A stretch of DNA of 64,000 nucleotides, taken from assembly GCA_900316515.1 (NCBI GenBank), contig ONDE01000002.1:62001-126000 (forward strand), given 5' to 3'. Below the pieces are notes generated by a model. The model had not been told where the DNA came from and did no database searches. It was given only the letters and a program-made list of their open reading frames with translations. This document shows, piece after piece, positions 36,569 through 44,985 of the stretch. Made by a program: the position numbers and the translations under genes. This stretch comes from an uncultured Bacteroidales bacterium. Its GTDB lineage: Bacteria; Bacteroidota; Bacteroidia; Bacteroidales; P3. Position 1 is the first letter of the stretch, and each line of letters opens with the position of its first letter.

Positions 36569-38376
36569 TTTGTTTTCAGGATGTTAAATCGTTTACGTGC
36601 TCGGTCTACATAAAGGCTTGTGGGATAGTCAAGCAGAAGTTTTTCGTAGCATTCTTTTGCCGTCTGCGGTCTGGCAAGTTTTTCTTCGTTCAGTTCGGCT
36701 CGCATCATTAGGGCGTCATCGGCAGTGATATCGTTGGGATAGAAGCTGACCAATCTTTGCAACAGTGAGTCTGCATCCTCGTAACGACCTTGCTTCATGC
36801 GTATTTGTGCTTTTTTCATTAGTACTTCGTCTAGCAATGGGTGCGACAATGCGAGGCTGTTTATGGTGTTGAATCCATTCCATGCTGAGTCAAGCATGTT
36901 GCGGTAAAGCAAAAGGTCGGCATCGGCGAAGAGCTCCAACATGCCATAGGTACTGTCGTCCTCCATATTGTCGGAAATTAGGAGCGATAGTTCCATGGCG
37001 TCATTGGCTATCAGTTTGCTAGTAGATGCACGTAGCACGTTGAGCTGTGATTTTGCCCACTCGAAGTCATGGTTATAGTACGACAGTTTGGCGTTCTTGA
37101 ATTTGCCCATTGCGCCGAGCACGTCGTTTTTGTTTGCTTTTTCCACTTGCATATAAAGCAGAGAGGCGTCCCAGGTTTGTCCGACGAACAGCAGCAGGTC
37201 ACCGAGTTCCAACTTTATCTCGTCCCGCAGCTGTGGCTTCAGGCGGGGTATATTGATTGCGTCGTCTAGGATGTCGACAGCCGTCTGTGCCTCGCCTCCA
37301 TGGTATGCCATCAATGTGGCGTAGTTGCGCATCAGCGGTATGGTGAGCTCGTTTTTTCCGAGTTCTTCAAAGGCGGTCTCATACTTCTCCTTCAGTGCGT
37401 TAAGGTTCTTGCTGTCAATAGAGTAATTGTGATTAATCTGTGCAAACTCAACCTCCAAGTCTCCAACGCGTGCATCGAAATAGTGTGGAGTCTCTTTGCC
37501 CTTGGCTATAATCTTTCGGTAGGCATCGGTTGCCACGCCGAAGTCGTTGTTATTTTGTGCAATCTTTGCCACCCGTAGCAGCTGAGCTCCACCAATCTCG
37601 GGGAAACGAGCGTCAATAGCTTCAGCTTGCTCCAGGGCGAAACGGAAGTCTTTCTGCTGAAGTGCGAACCATATCATCATCTCAAGGTATGTCTTGTTCT
37701 CGGGGTGTTCCTGCACGCGGTTCACAAGCGCGCGTCTTACACCGTCGGAGAGCCTTTCGTCTGGGGCTTCTTGTAAGGCCCGTTGCATTGAGATTTGTAT
37801 GGAGTTGAGCATGCCAGGAAAGTGGTCTAGCAAGTCAAAGTATTCATTGGTCATCGCCGTGTAGTCGCCCATCTTTTGGTAGACACCCACAAGTTCGTTG
37901 AAATACAACTGCCTGTTCTTCGTTTTCTCTCTTGCTTTCAGGTATGTACGTGCTGCAAAGTCGGCTCGTCCGACAGACATGAAGGCCATCGCCAAGTCTG
38001 GTATGGGCTGAAGGTTTGATGTGATGGCTTCTATTGCTTTGTTAAAGCTCTTAGTAGCGTTCTTCTCTTGTTTTTGTTTCAGATAGATGGAACCTTCATC
38101 GACGAACAAGGTGAGTTCTTTACCGTTGCTTTTGCGGCGGCGGTCCACCAGCCGCATGGCATCTCGGTATTGTTCTAGTTGTATATAGGTTGTTAGCAGC
38201 CGTTGGTAGTAGTATTTGTTCGAAGACTGTTTGTAAAGCGATTCATAAAGTTGCGCGGCCTGTGCATACTCCCCGTGGTCAAAATAGTAGGCAGCCAACT
38301 GCTCATTAGTCTGTTGGGCATTGATGGCTGTAAGGAGTGTTAAACACCATGTTATTAATAATATGCACTTACGCAT
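36565..38376 (-). CDS. Secreted tetratricopeptide-repeat protein
   Basis: 603 residues with a signal peptide (ITWCLTLLTAINAQQ). The mature part is almost entirely helical, with TPR-like pairs. Clear ones lie at residues 25-60 (AAYYFDHGEYAQAAQLYESL) and near the C-terminus (KKAQIRMKQGRYEDADSLLQR, then ECYEKLLLDYPTS). Such proteins often act as periplasmic scaffolds; a partner cannot be named. The start codon lies only 7 bp after the T run of the tRNA-Lys terminator, leaving no room for its own promoter. Read-through from the tRNA promoter may therefore express it and the coupled rsmA. Confidence 0.85.
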   Translation of the reverse strand: MRKCILLITWCLTLLTAINAQQTNEQLAAYYFDHGEYAQAAQLYESLYKQSSNKYYYQRLLTTYIQLEQYRDAMRLVDRRRKSNGKELTLFVDEGSIYLKQKQEKNATKSFNKAIEAITSNLQPIPDLAMAFMSVGRADFAARTYLKAREKTKNRQLYFNELVGVYQKMGDYTAMTNEYFDLLDHFPGMLNSIQISMQRALQEAPDERLSDGVRRALVNRVQEHPENKTYLEMMIWFALQQKDFRFALEQAEAIDARFPEIGGAQLLRVAKIAQNNNDFGVATDAYRKIIAKGKETPHYFDARVGDLEVEFAQINHNYSIDSKNLNALKEKYETAFEELGKNELTIPLMRNYATLMAYHGGEAQTAVDILDDAINIPRLKPQLRDEIKLELGDLLLFVGQTWDASLLYMQVEKANKNDVLGAMGKFKNAKLSYYNHDFEWAKSQLNVLRASTSKLIANDAMELSLLISDNMEDDSTYGMLELFADADLLLYRNMLDSAWNGFNTINSLALSHPLLDEVLMKKAQIRMKQGRYEDADSLLQRLVSFYPNDITADDALMMRAELNEEKLARPQTAKECYEKLLLDYPTSLYVDRARKRFNILKTK

Positions 38377-38382
38377 TGCTAC

Positions 38383-38409
38383 AAAAAAACCGGACCTTTT
38401 AATCCGGTT
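38383..38409 (-). terminator. Terminator after the tandem tRNA-Lys genes
   Basis: On the minus strand, stem AACCGGA / TCCGGTT (38403-38409 with 38388-38394), 8-nt loop, then a run of seven T. It lies between the tRNAs and the TPR gene start. Confidence 0.85.
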
Positions 38410-38422
38410 GTATATGGTTTTG

Positions 38423-38495
38423 TGACCCAGCTGGGGCTCGAACCCAGGACCCCAACATTAAAAGTGTTGTGCTCTACCTGCTGAGCTACTGAGTC
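38423..38495 (-). tRNA. tRNA-Lys (anticodon UUU), copy 2
   Basis: 73 nt. The acceptor stem GACTCAG / CTGGGTC contains one G-U pair and the discriminator is A. The D arm is GCTC/GAGC, the anticodon loop is centred on TTT (CACTTTTAATG) and the T arm GGTTCGAGCC is intact. CCA is not encoded. It differs from the other copy only in one D-loop base (position 38480). Confidence 0.95.
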
Positions 38496-38522
38496 AGTGT
38501 CAGTGCTGACTGGTTGTCTTTG

Positions 38523-38595
38523 TGACCCAGCTGGGGCTCGAACCCAGGACCCCAACATTAAAAGTGTTGTGCTCTACCTACTGAGCTACTGAGTC
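38523..38595 (-). tRNA. tRNA-Lys (anticodon UUU), copy 1
   Basis: 73 nt with the same cloverleaf as its neighbour. It is exactly 100 bp upstream in transcription order, with near-identical flanks. It is first behind the promoter at 38634-38664. Confidence 0.95.
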
Positions 38596-38600
38596 AGTCA

Positions 38601-38626
38601 TTTTTCAGGCCTTAAGGCCTCAAAAA
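38601..38626. repeat. Palindrome in the tRNA-Lys leader
   Basis: A perfect 14-bp palindrome AGGCCTTAAGGCCT (38607-38620), extended by T and A runs on either side. It lies between the promoter and the first tRNA, so it would be in the tRNA precursor leader. Confidence 0.7.
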
Positions 38627-38633
38627 GAGTTTG

Positions 38634-38664
38634 CAAAAGTACTACTTTTTTCCGAACTGGCAAA
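38634..38664 (-). promoter_or_regulatory. Promoter of the tRNA-Lys pair
   Basis: On the minus strand TTTG (38661-38664), 19-bp gap, TACTTTTG (38634-38641). Confidence 0.8.
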
Positions 38665-38754
38665 AAAAAAGTAACAAACAAAAAACCGTGACAGTCTATC
38701 TGCCATAGAAACAGTGATATAATAAATTGTCTAATTTGTTGCTCCCTGCTGTTG

Positions 38755-39552
38755 TCACGGTACTTCAGGTGGTTCTTTTGCTTTCTCTGTGGCTAATTTT
38801 ATAGTTGGGATTATTGCCTCTTTACTCTTGGCTGGAACCTCTTTTCCGTTGGCTAGATCGACGAATTCCTGCCAGTTGTTGTCAAGTGGGATATATCGTC
38901 CGCGGTCTTCGTAATGGTTCACGCGCCCGACACCGATATATGTACTGTTTGATGCCCGCCCATCGTTGTCAACCACAAAGCCGTACAGATGAACTTCTTG
39001 GCCCGCCCAGTTCTGTGGCAGAGCCATTTGTATCTGTTTCGAACGGCGTGTGGTGGGAGCAGAAAGCAGTCCTTCGGCGATACCAGGAGCGTAGATATAA
39101 ACGTATACGCGGTCGTCTGACGACGCCTTCAGCGACAGAGAATTCTTCTCAAAATCCACTATTACCGTTTCTTTTTCCCCGAAATGTGGCTTGTGAAAAT
39201 ATACGTCGGTGGCAGAGCCTACGGCAATTTGCAGATTCTCGTAGTCGATCCTTACGCCGTTGTTTTCGCGGTGAAAATGCTGCTTGTTCTTGAGAATGAA
39301 GTAGTTGCCCTCCGTCATTCTTGCTGCGTTGGCCATATTTGCCAGGCCCAGTTTCAGTGCGTCGGTAGCCTGCGATGCGAAGCGTACCATACCTACGAAC
39401 CAGTTTCGCTGTTGCTGTTGGTCTTCTGTGTTGGGGTAGTTCACGTGTTGATGGTAGGCGCGGATGCATGAGCGGTTTTTCCACATATAGCCCACCACGG
39501 GACCCACCTTGCCACTGAACGGTCCTTCGATACCTTGATACAGTTTTCCCAT
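38755..39552 (-). CDS. DUF6266-like protein
   Basis: 265 residues from the ATG at 39552; a TTG nine codons upstream gives a longer frame but lacks conservation cues. The N-terminus GIEGPFSGKVGPVVGYMWKN is characteristic of DUF6266-type Bacteroidota proteins. It is followed by the helical QQQQRNWFVGMVRFASQATDAL and a beta-rich C-terminus that ends in a Lys/Glu/Pro-rich tail (ATEKAKEPPEVP). No signal peptide is seen. The function is unknown; this family often occurs in several copies per genome. The gene stands alone between the tRNA pair and the kinase-pyr cluster, and no promoter was identified. Confidence 0.75.
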   Translation of the reverse strand: MGKLYQGIEGPFSGKVGPVVGYMWKNRSCIRAYHQHVNYPNTEDQQQQRNWFVGMVRFASQATDALKLGLANMANAARMTEGNYFILKNKQHFHRENNGVRIDYENLQIAVGSATDVYFHKPHFGEKETVIVDFEKNSLSLKASSDDRVYVYIYAPGIAEGLLSAPTTRRSKQIQMALPQNWAGQEVHLYGFVVDNDGRASNSTYIGVGRVNHYEDRGRYIPLDNNWQEFVDLANGKEVPAKSKEAIIPTIKLATEKAKEPPEVP

Positions 39553-39698
39553 TTCAATGTGTTTTTTTGTCTGAGACAAGTAACGGAGTGCACTATATTT
39601 TTATTGTATTTAGTCAAAAAAAAATTGAAGAGTCGATGAAGGAGTATAGAAGAACTTAGATGTCTCTTTGGGCTGCATCTCAGCGTCTTGAGAAAGGC

Positions 39699-39729
39699 GA
39701 AAAAAAGAGAACCGGCAGGATGCCGATTC
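39699..39729 (-). terminator. Terminator after the pyrK-pyrD-kinase genes
   Basis: On the minus strand, an imperfect stem GAATCGGCA / TGCCGGTTC with loop TCC is followed by TCTCTTTTTTT. Confidence 0.75.
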
Positions 39730-39788
39730 AAATATTTTAGATTTTAAAACAATGTCCCTTTTCGGATCGTAAAAACTCAGGAAGACGG

Positions 39789-40628
39789 TTAGGAGGAATG
39801 GTATGCCAAGAGGCCATCGATTGGGTCGGCGAGGATGGTGCCGATGGTGAGTTTGGCATGCTCGAAGCATTGCCGCAGGGTAGGTTCGATAGCTTTGGCG
39901 AAACCGCCTACGATATTCAAGCGTTCTTCTTTGCATCGGGCACGTTGCATTAATGGCTGCAGGGGGTCAAGACACCAGGCCTGGAGGGCGTCCCTAATCA
40001 CGCTGCCGAAGTAGTCGTTGTCCACGTTCTTTGCAGCTACAGGTGCCAGCGATGCAAGGAAGCGGTTGGCATTGGGCTGGTGGTATACGGCGTCCATCAA
40101 TTGTGTGTCGGTAAGGTCGACGGCGTTGTGAAACAGCTGGCGTTCCTTTTGGGGCATGACGCCAGTCAAGTAGTCGTTGAGTAGTATTCGTCCCACATGG
40201 TTGGCCGACCCTTTGTCGCCAAGTATATAGCCAGTGCTTGCGAGTTGGCAGTCGATGCGTGTGCCATCATAATGGCAGGCATTGCTGCCTGTCCCTAAGA
40301 TGCCAACGAGGCTAGGTTTGCGGCCGCTGACGGCGCGGCAGGCGCCCAGCATGTCGGTCTCGACATGGATGTCGGCGCTTCCAAAATGGAGGCGTAGCAG
40401 ATTGGCTACACGTTCGCGCTGTGTGGGGTTGCCACATCCGGCTCCGTAGAAGAAAATAGATGATAGAGAATCGGGAACCGGAAAACCTTGGCTCACCGCA
40501 CAGCAAGCAGACAGGAAAGCATTGTCGGAGGTGAAATGGGGATTTAGACCTTCGGTAACAACCTTGTTTTCAGAGCCGATTAATGCCCAAGTCGTCTTGG
40601 TGCTGCCGCTGTCGGCTATGAGTATCAT
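39789..40628 (-). CDS. BadF/BadG/BcrA-type ATPase, N-acetylglucosamine kinase-like
   Basis: 279 residues of the ASKHA fold. The phosphate-1 loop is [10 protein letters not shown], the phosphate-2 region is GILGTGSNA, and adenosine contacts follow from [15 protein letters not shown] and [16 protein letters not shown] match the sugar-kinase branch related to mammalian NAGK, which phosphorylates N-acetylglucosamine. Activators of dehydratases share the fold but carry iron-sulfur cysteines, which are absent here. It overlaps pyrD by ATGA (40625-40628), so it is co-translated with pyrimidine genes without an obvious pathway link. Confidence 0.85.
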   Translation of the reverse strand: MILIADSGSTKTTWALIGSENKVVTEGLNPHFTSDNAFLSACCAVSQGFPVPDSLSSIFFYGAGCGNPTQRERVANLLRLHFGSADIHVETDMLGACRAVSGRKPSLVGILGTGSNACHYDGTRIDCQLASTGYILGDKGSANHVGRILLNDYLTGVMPQKERQLFHNAVDLTDTQLMDAVYHQPNANRFLASLAPVAAKNVDNDYFGSVIRDALQAWCLDPLQPLMQRARCKEERLNIVGGFAKAIEPTLRQCFEHAKLTIGTILADPIDGLLAYHSS

Positions 40629-41524
40629 ACAATGCCGATTATCTCGTTGATGTCTTTGACACCATGGCTGTTGCAGAACTCTTCCATTCCGTCTATAATT
40701 TTCATGGTCACTGCGGGGTCGATGAAGTTGGCTGTGCCGACCTCGATGGCTTTGGCGCCCACCATGAGGAACTCGAGTGCGTCGGCTGCCGAGCAGATGC
40801 CGCCGAGGCCTATGACGGGTATCTTCACCGCATGGGCGACCTGCCAGACCATACGTACTGCTACGGGCTTCACGGCGGGGCCGCTGAGGCCGCCGGTGAT
40901 GGTGCTGAGGTAGGGGCGGCGGCGTTCGACGTCGACGGCCATACCCAGCATGGTGTTGATGAGGCTCACGCTGTCGGCGCCGGCATCCTCGACGGCTTTG
41001 GCGATGTCGACGACGCTGGTGACGTTGGGAGTGAGCTTCACTATCAGGGTCTTATGGTACACCTTGCGTACCTCGCGCACCACCTGTGCCGCCATCTCGG
41101 GGTTGGTGCCGAAGCCCATACCGCCCTTCTTGACGTTGGGGCACGAGATGTTGAGTTCGATGGCGGGGATCTTCTCCAGGGCGTCGATCTGTGACGCCAC
41201 ATCGCAGTATTCCTCGATGCTCGAGCCGCTGACGTTGACGATGATATTGGTGTCTAAGTGTTTGATTCTATGATACACCTCGTTGCAGAACTTCTCCACG
41301 CCGCCGTTCTGGAGGCCTACGGCGTTGAGCATTCCCGCGGGAGTCTCGGCCATACGTGGGTAGGGGTTGCCTTCACGGTGACTGCCTGTGGTGCCCTTGA
41401 CGATGAAGCCCCCGAGGCGTTCGAGGTCCACGAAGTCGGCGAATTCCTCGCCGTAGCCGAAGGTGCCGCTGGCGGTGAGCACGGGGTTCTTCAGCTTGAG
41501 ATTATGAACGTTGACTGAAAGCAT
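40625..41524 (-). CDS. pyrD: Dihydroorotate dehydrogenase B, catalytic subunit
   Basis: 299 residues, class 1B. FMN and substrate landmarks are [48 protein letters not shown] with the catalytic Cys, and [17 protein letters not shown]. It oxidises dihydroorotate to orotate in pyrimidine synthesis and passes electrons to PyrK. The partner gene pyrK lies upstream on the same strand, separated by a repeat-filled gap of 189 bp, whereas the two are usually adjacent. Confidence 0.96.
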   Translation of the reverse strand: MLSVNVHNLKLKNPVLTASGTFGYGEEFADFVDLERLGGFIVKGTTGSHREGNPYPRMAETPAGMLNAVGLQNGGVEKFCNEVYHRIKHLDTNIIVNVSGSSIEEYCDVASQIDALEKIPAIELNISCPNVKKGGMGFGTNPEMAAQVVREVRKVYHKTLIVKLTPNVTSVVDIAKAVEDAGADSVSLINTMLGMAVDVERRRPYLSTITGGLSGPAVKPVAVRMVWQVAHAVKIPVIGLGGICSAADALEFLMVGAKAIEVGTANFIDPAVTMKIIDGMEEFCNSHGVKDINEIIGIV

Positions 41525-41535
41525 AGCTTTGTTTT

Positions 41536-41710
41536 TTGGGGAGTTAAATTTGGGGGAGTTAAAGAAGTTAAGAAGTTATCGCTTCGCTCGCCCTTCGGGC
41601 AGAAGTTAAGACAATACCACTTGTTGGGGACTTTGCCTTGCCGAGGGAATTTATCTTTTCAAATTCTTTAATTCTTTAACTTCTTAACTCCTTAACTTCT
41701 TAACTCCTTA
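41536..41710. repeat. Inverted arrays of an 8-bp word between pyrK and pyrD
   Basis: The left arm (about 41550-41578) repeats GTTAAGAA-type octamers. The right arm (about 41665-41710) repeats the reverse complement (TTAACTTC/TTAACTCC). Transcribed RNA could fold into a long imperfect hairpin. Between them lie CGCTTCGCTCGCCCTTCGGG, with two mini hairpins, and the phrase GTTAAGACAA, which is shared with 43450-43459. Confidence 0.75.
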
Positions 41711-41713
41711 TTA

Positions 41714-42484
41714 TTATTCATACCATTTCTTCATTGTGCTGATGTCGAAGACGGGGCCGTCTTTGCAGACGCAGCGGTGACCCTGGTCGGTGTCGGTGAC
41801 GCAGCAGAGGCAGGCGCCGACGCCGCAGGCCATCATGTTCTCGAGGCTCACCTCGCAGCGCAGGTTGCGTTCGGCTGCCGAGCGGGCCACAGCCTTCATC
41901 ATGGGCGTGGGGCCGCAGGTGTATATCATGCTGTAGTTCTGTGAGAAGGCTGGGTGGGTGGTGACGATGCCGTGATGTCCTTTCGAGCCGTCGTCGGTGG
42001 CCACGAGCACGTCGGCGTAGGGGTTGAACTCGTCGCATACGGGTATCAATGCTGCGGTGCGTCCGCCGAGCAGCACGGTGGGTTTAACGCCCTTGCTTGC
42101 AAGCACTTTGGCTAGGTGCAGCAGGGGTGCTATGCCTGCTCCGCCGCCCACGAGGAGGGGCTTGTCGCCCGCGGCATCGACGCTGAAACCGTGGCCGAGT
42201 GGGTAGACAACATTGAGACAGTCGCCCACCTTAAGGGCGCTGAGGCGACGGGTGCCGTTGCCAACAATTTGGATGAGCAGGGTCATCGTACCTTTTTTCT
42301 CGTCGACATCGTGGACCGATATGGGGCGGCGAAGCATCACCTTGCTGCAGCCCTCAACAAGCACTTCGACAAACTGTCCTGGGTCTATACGTTGCATGGA
42401 ACCAGAATGTTGCAGCACTAATGAGAAATACTGCGGGCCGTGTTCGCGGCGGTCGATGATGGTGAAATCGTGTATCTCTTTCAT
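41714..42484 (-). CDS. pyrK: Dihydroorotate dehydrogenase electron-transfer subunit
   Basis: 256 residues of the ferredoxin-reductase type. The FAD-binding segment is MLRRPISVHDV, the NAD-binding loop is LLVGGGAGIAPLLHLAK with YTCGPTPMM, and the C-terminal [2Fe-2S] cluster has the cysteines of MACGVGACLCC and CVCKDGP. It accepts electrons from PyrD and reduces NAD. The gene ends with three consecutive TAA codons, followed at once by the 8-bp repeat array. Confidence 0.95.
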   Translation of the reverse strand: MKEIHDFTIIDRREHGPQYFSLVLQHSGSMQRIDPGQFVEVLVEGCSKVMLRRPISVHDVDEKKGTMTLLIQIVGNGTRRLSALKVGDCLNVVYPLGHGFSVDAAGDKPLLVGGGAGIAPLLHLAKVLASKGVKPTVLLGGRTAALIPVCDEFNPYADVLVATDDGSKGHHGIVTTHPAFSQNYSMIYTCGPTPMMKAVARSAAERNLRCEVSLENMMACGVGACLCCVTDTDQGHRCVCKDGPVFDISTMKKWYE

Positions 42485-42510
42485 AAGCTCGGTGGGAGTA
42501 ATTGACGATG

Positions 42511-42518
42511 CAAAAGTA
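42511..42518 (-). promoter_or_regulatory. Promoter -7 element of pyrK
   Basis: TACTTTTG on the minus strand, 27 bp before the start codon. The upstream element is weak. Confidence 0.6.
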
Positions 42519-42730
42519 CGAAAAAAAACAATACAAGGTGAAAATAAATTAGTTCGGCGCCGCCCTTTGCCACGGCGAGGTCGCTTTTATCTTCCATCGT
42601 TCTTCTTTCTGATTATGAAGAATAATAGGTAAATGATTGAGGATGAGTGCTATTTTGCAGCGGTCCTGTTCGGGTTTTGGTGCGACCTGAAGTGCTGAAA
42701 AAGTAGCCCTCATTCTCAGTTGTTTACCGT

Positions 42731-42792
42731 CTGTTCTTCGGTTGTTCTTCGATAGTCAACCGAAGAACAACCGAAGAACAATCGAAGAACAG
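42731..42792. repeat. 11-bp tandem repeats arranged as an inverted repeat
   Basis: Left arm 42731-42751 and right arm 42772-42792 are complementary at 20 of 21 positions. The arms consist of CCGAAGAACAA-type 11-mers, two on the left and three on the right. There is no T tail, so it is not a standard terminator. The core TTCGGTT also occurs in the array at 23265-23305. Confidence 0.8.
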
Positions 42793-42992
42793 AGCACCCC
42801 TATAGGGAGTATTTAGGGTTTTTGAATCCTCGCATCAACACTTTTTCCTGATGGTTGCATTGCTTTGTCAATTTATCGGCATTTTGTTGTCAACGGGTAT
42901 ATAAATCCCTATTTTTTTCATTAATTAAGCACAATATAAATAAAAAAACGCCGTTATGTTGTTTCGATTAATTGTAAAAACGACAACTAAAA

Positions 42993-43409
42993 ATGGATTT
43001 GACAAACATTCTGGTGATTTCCGGTAAGCCGGATCTGAGTGAACTGGTGTCGCAGACGAAAGGCGGCGCTATAGTGAAGAACCTGGTGACGGGACAGAAA
43101 TACCCCGTGTTCAAAAACGACCGTATCTCCTCGCTTGGCGAGATACGCATGTTTACGGAGACCGACGAGCGTCCTCTCGATGAGGTGATGCAGGCCATAT
43201 TCAAGGTGCTTGACGGCAAGGCCACCGCTTTCGACCCCAAGAAAGCCGATGGCAAAGAACTGTTCGACCTGCTGGAGAAGGCACTGCCCGACTACGACCG
43301 CGAACGGGTGCATACGTCGGACGCAAGGAAGCTGTTCGCATGGTATAACGTGCTGCTGGGAGCGGAGAAGATAACGTTCGAAGAAGAGAAAGAGAACGCT
43401 GAAAGCTAA
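42993..43409 (+). CDS. DUF5606 domain protein
   Basis: 138 residues, soluble. The sequence fits the Bacteroidota-specific DUF5606 family: NILVISGKPDLSELVSQT, GAIVKNL, FKNDRISSLGEIRMFTE, the helical RPLDEVMQAIFKVL and a C-terminal YNVLLGAEKITF. The function is unknown; an SH3-like fold has been suggested for the N-terminal part of the family. The stop codon is embedded in a run of GCTAAC-like repeats. Confidence 0.85.
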   Translation: MDLTNILVISGKPDLSELVSQTKGGAIVKNLVTGQKYPVFKNDRISSLGEIRMFTETDERPLDEVMQAIFKVLDGKATAFDPKKADGKELFDLLEKALPDYDRERVHTSDARKLFAWYNVLLGAEKITFEEEKENAES

Positions 43410-43731
43410 CGCTAACGATAACAGGAGTTAAGAAGTTAAGGAGTTAAGGAGTTAAGACAAATGCTTCTGTCTCGGACGTTGCTTGCCTAGGGTAAAGCGG
43501 ACTTTGACCAAACGCCAGGCAGAGCCAGGCAGAACGCTGAAAATTGAACGGCGAATTATACGAATTAAACGAATTGGGGCGGGAGCCGGTCAATTGCAAG
43601 CGACCCCCGAAGGGGTGATGAGCACCGCTGGAAAAAAATAGATTAAGCGAATAATTACTCGAATTTAAAACGCCTGTCTCCTCAAACCGTAAACGGTAAA
43701 CGGTAAACGGTAAACATTAAAATAACCCGAT
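43405..43731. repeat. Cluster of different short tandem arrays in an intergenic region
   Basis: In order: GCTAAC-type hexamers starting inside the DUF5606 stop codon (43405-43422), GTTAAGGA octamers (43427-43454), a duplicated GCCAGGCAGA (about 43513-43532), CGAATTAAA-type nonamers (about 43553-43576), and heptamers CCGTAAA then three CGGTAAA (43687-43714). A small hairpin ACCCC GAAGGGGT lies between. The region holds no ORF and no recognised promoter, and ends 17 bp before the next start. Confidence 0.8.
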
Positions 43732-44781
43732 ATGAAAAAGATCTTTATGGCGCTTTGCGCAATGGCAATGGTGGCTTTTGTGGCCTGCAAGAAGGATCCC
43801 GTGACCCCGACGCCGGACAACAACGACCCCGCCGAGCAGCACGACTCCCGCGAGGGTGCCTACGACCCCGCATGCAGGATTGTGGCTGTGAGCTACAGTA
43901 ACGACACGCCCGACGAGGAATGGGTGTGGGAGGACGGCAAGCTGCAGAGGGTGAACAACGACATAGTGTTCAGCTACCGTGAGGACGGCCGCGTGGACCA
44001 GGTGCAGATAAGCAACATAGAGACCGGCGGCCTGCTGCCCATCGGCAACCTCAGCGGCACGATGGCTGTGGGCTATAACGGCGAGTATATCTCGAGCCTG
44101 TCGGTGGTAAACGGTGGCGCGGAGGTGCTGACGGTGAACGTGCAGCACGGCAGCGACAAGAAGGTGAGCGGCGCCACGCTGGACTTGGCGGACAACGTGC
44201 TGCTGGACCTCTTCAACACGATGCTGGCGCAGTTCCTGGCCGACAGCACGGGACAGGGTGACTTCGCCACCGCGGTGGACAACGTGACGGGCTCGGTGAG
44301 CTTCAGCTGGGAGGGCAACAACGTGCGCCAGGCGCTGCTGGCCCTGGGCTTCAGGGTGGCCACGACGGTGGGCACGCTGATAGACGTGGTCGGCGAGGAG
44401 AACCTCAGCAGCGTCTTCGGCCAATACGGCTCGTACCTGACGGTGGTGCCCGCGACGCAGCCGCTGTACTTCAACGTCACGGTGGGCGACACGGTGGCGT
44501 ACACCTACGACAACAAGACGAACCCCTACCGCCACTTCCTGGGCCGCCTCGATGTGTCGGCCCTGACGGCCAACAACGTGGAGACAGCCATCCACAACGG
44601 CAACGCCCACATAACCATCGGCACCACCATCATGGGGCAGACGATGCAGCTCTACGAGACCGACTACGCGCTGCCCGTGGAGTCGACGTTCAACGACTAC
44701 CTGGAGTATAACGCCGCGGGCTGTCCGCTGAGAATGGAGGACGCCGACGGGACGGTGATAGAATTCCAGTACGAGGAATAA
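43732..44781 (+). CDS. Lipoprotein of unknown function
   Basis: 349 residues with a lipoprotein signal peptide (lipobox FVAC, Cys19) followed by a Lys/Asp/Pro linker (KKDPVTPTPDNN). The mature chain looks beta-rich. It starts with CRIVAVSYSNDTPDEEWVW and repeated short strands like those of RHS/YD-type or DUF4595-like sheets, and ends in FNDYLEYNAAGCPLRMEDADG. A mainly helical stretch (residues 150-190) interrupts it. No family is firmly assigned. Third codon positions are rich in C and G compared with neighbours. The stop codon directly abuts a heptamer array. Confidence 0.8.
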   Translation: MKKIFMALCAMAMVAFVACKKDPVTPTPDNNDPAEQHDSREGAYDPACRIVAVSYSNDTPDEEWVWEDGKLQRVNNDIVFSYREDGRVDQVQISNIETGGLLPIGNLSGTMAVGYNGEYISSLSVVNGGAEVLTVNVQHGSDKKVSGATLDLADNVLLDLFNTMLAQFLADSTGQGDFATAVDNVTGSVSFSWEGNNVRQALLALGFRVATTVGTLIDVVGEENLSSVFGQYGSYLTVVPATQPLYFNVTVGDTVAYTYDNKTNPYRHFLGRLDVSALTANNVETAIHNGNAHITIGTTIMGQTMQLYETDYALPVESTFNDYLEYNAAGCPLRMEDADGTVIEFQYEE

Positions 44782-44968
44782 ATTGAAAATTGAAAATTGA
44801 AAATTGAAATTATTGCGGCAAGCGTACAGTTTTTAATTTCTAAGTTCTAACTACTAATTTCTAAATACCTGGACTTCTTTAACTTCTAATTTCTAACTTC
44901 TAATTTCTAAATACTTGAACTTCTTGACTTCTTTAACTTCTTAACTTCTTTAACTTCTTTAACTACTG
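44782..44968. repeat. Heptamer and octamer arrays between the lipoprotein gene and metG
   Basis: Four perfect ATTGAAA units (44782-44809) start right after the lipoprotein stop. Two blocks of imperfect TAATTTC/TAACTTC heptamers follow (about 44834-44868 and 44885-44912), then CTTTAACTT-type units up to 44964. The metG start lies 18 bp later. Confidence 0.85.
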
Positions 44969-44985
44969 AAAAATAAACAGAGATA

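Larger units (their letters stand above)
42485..42992. other. Intergenic region upstream of pyrK and the DUF5606 gene
   Basis: 508 bp. It contains the pyrK promoter, the 11-bp repeat hairpin at 42731-42792 and AT-rich sequence before the DUF5606 start. No ORF or known RNA was recognised. Confidence 0.6.

Noticed and set aside
38423..38595. tRNA pair as an integration site
   Set aside because: The duplication includes the full tRNA and spacer with a normal promoter; no integrase or partial tRNA copy at a distance was found.
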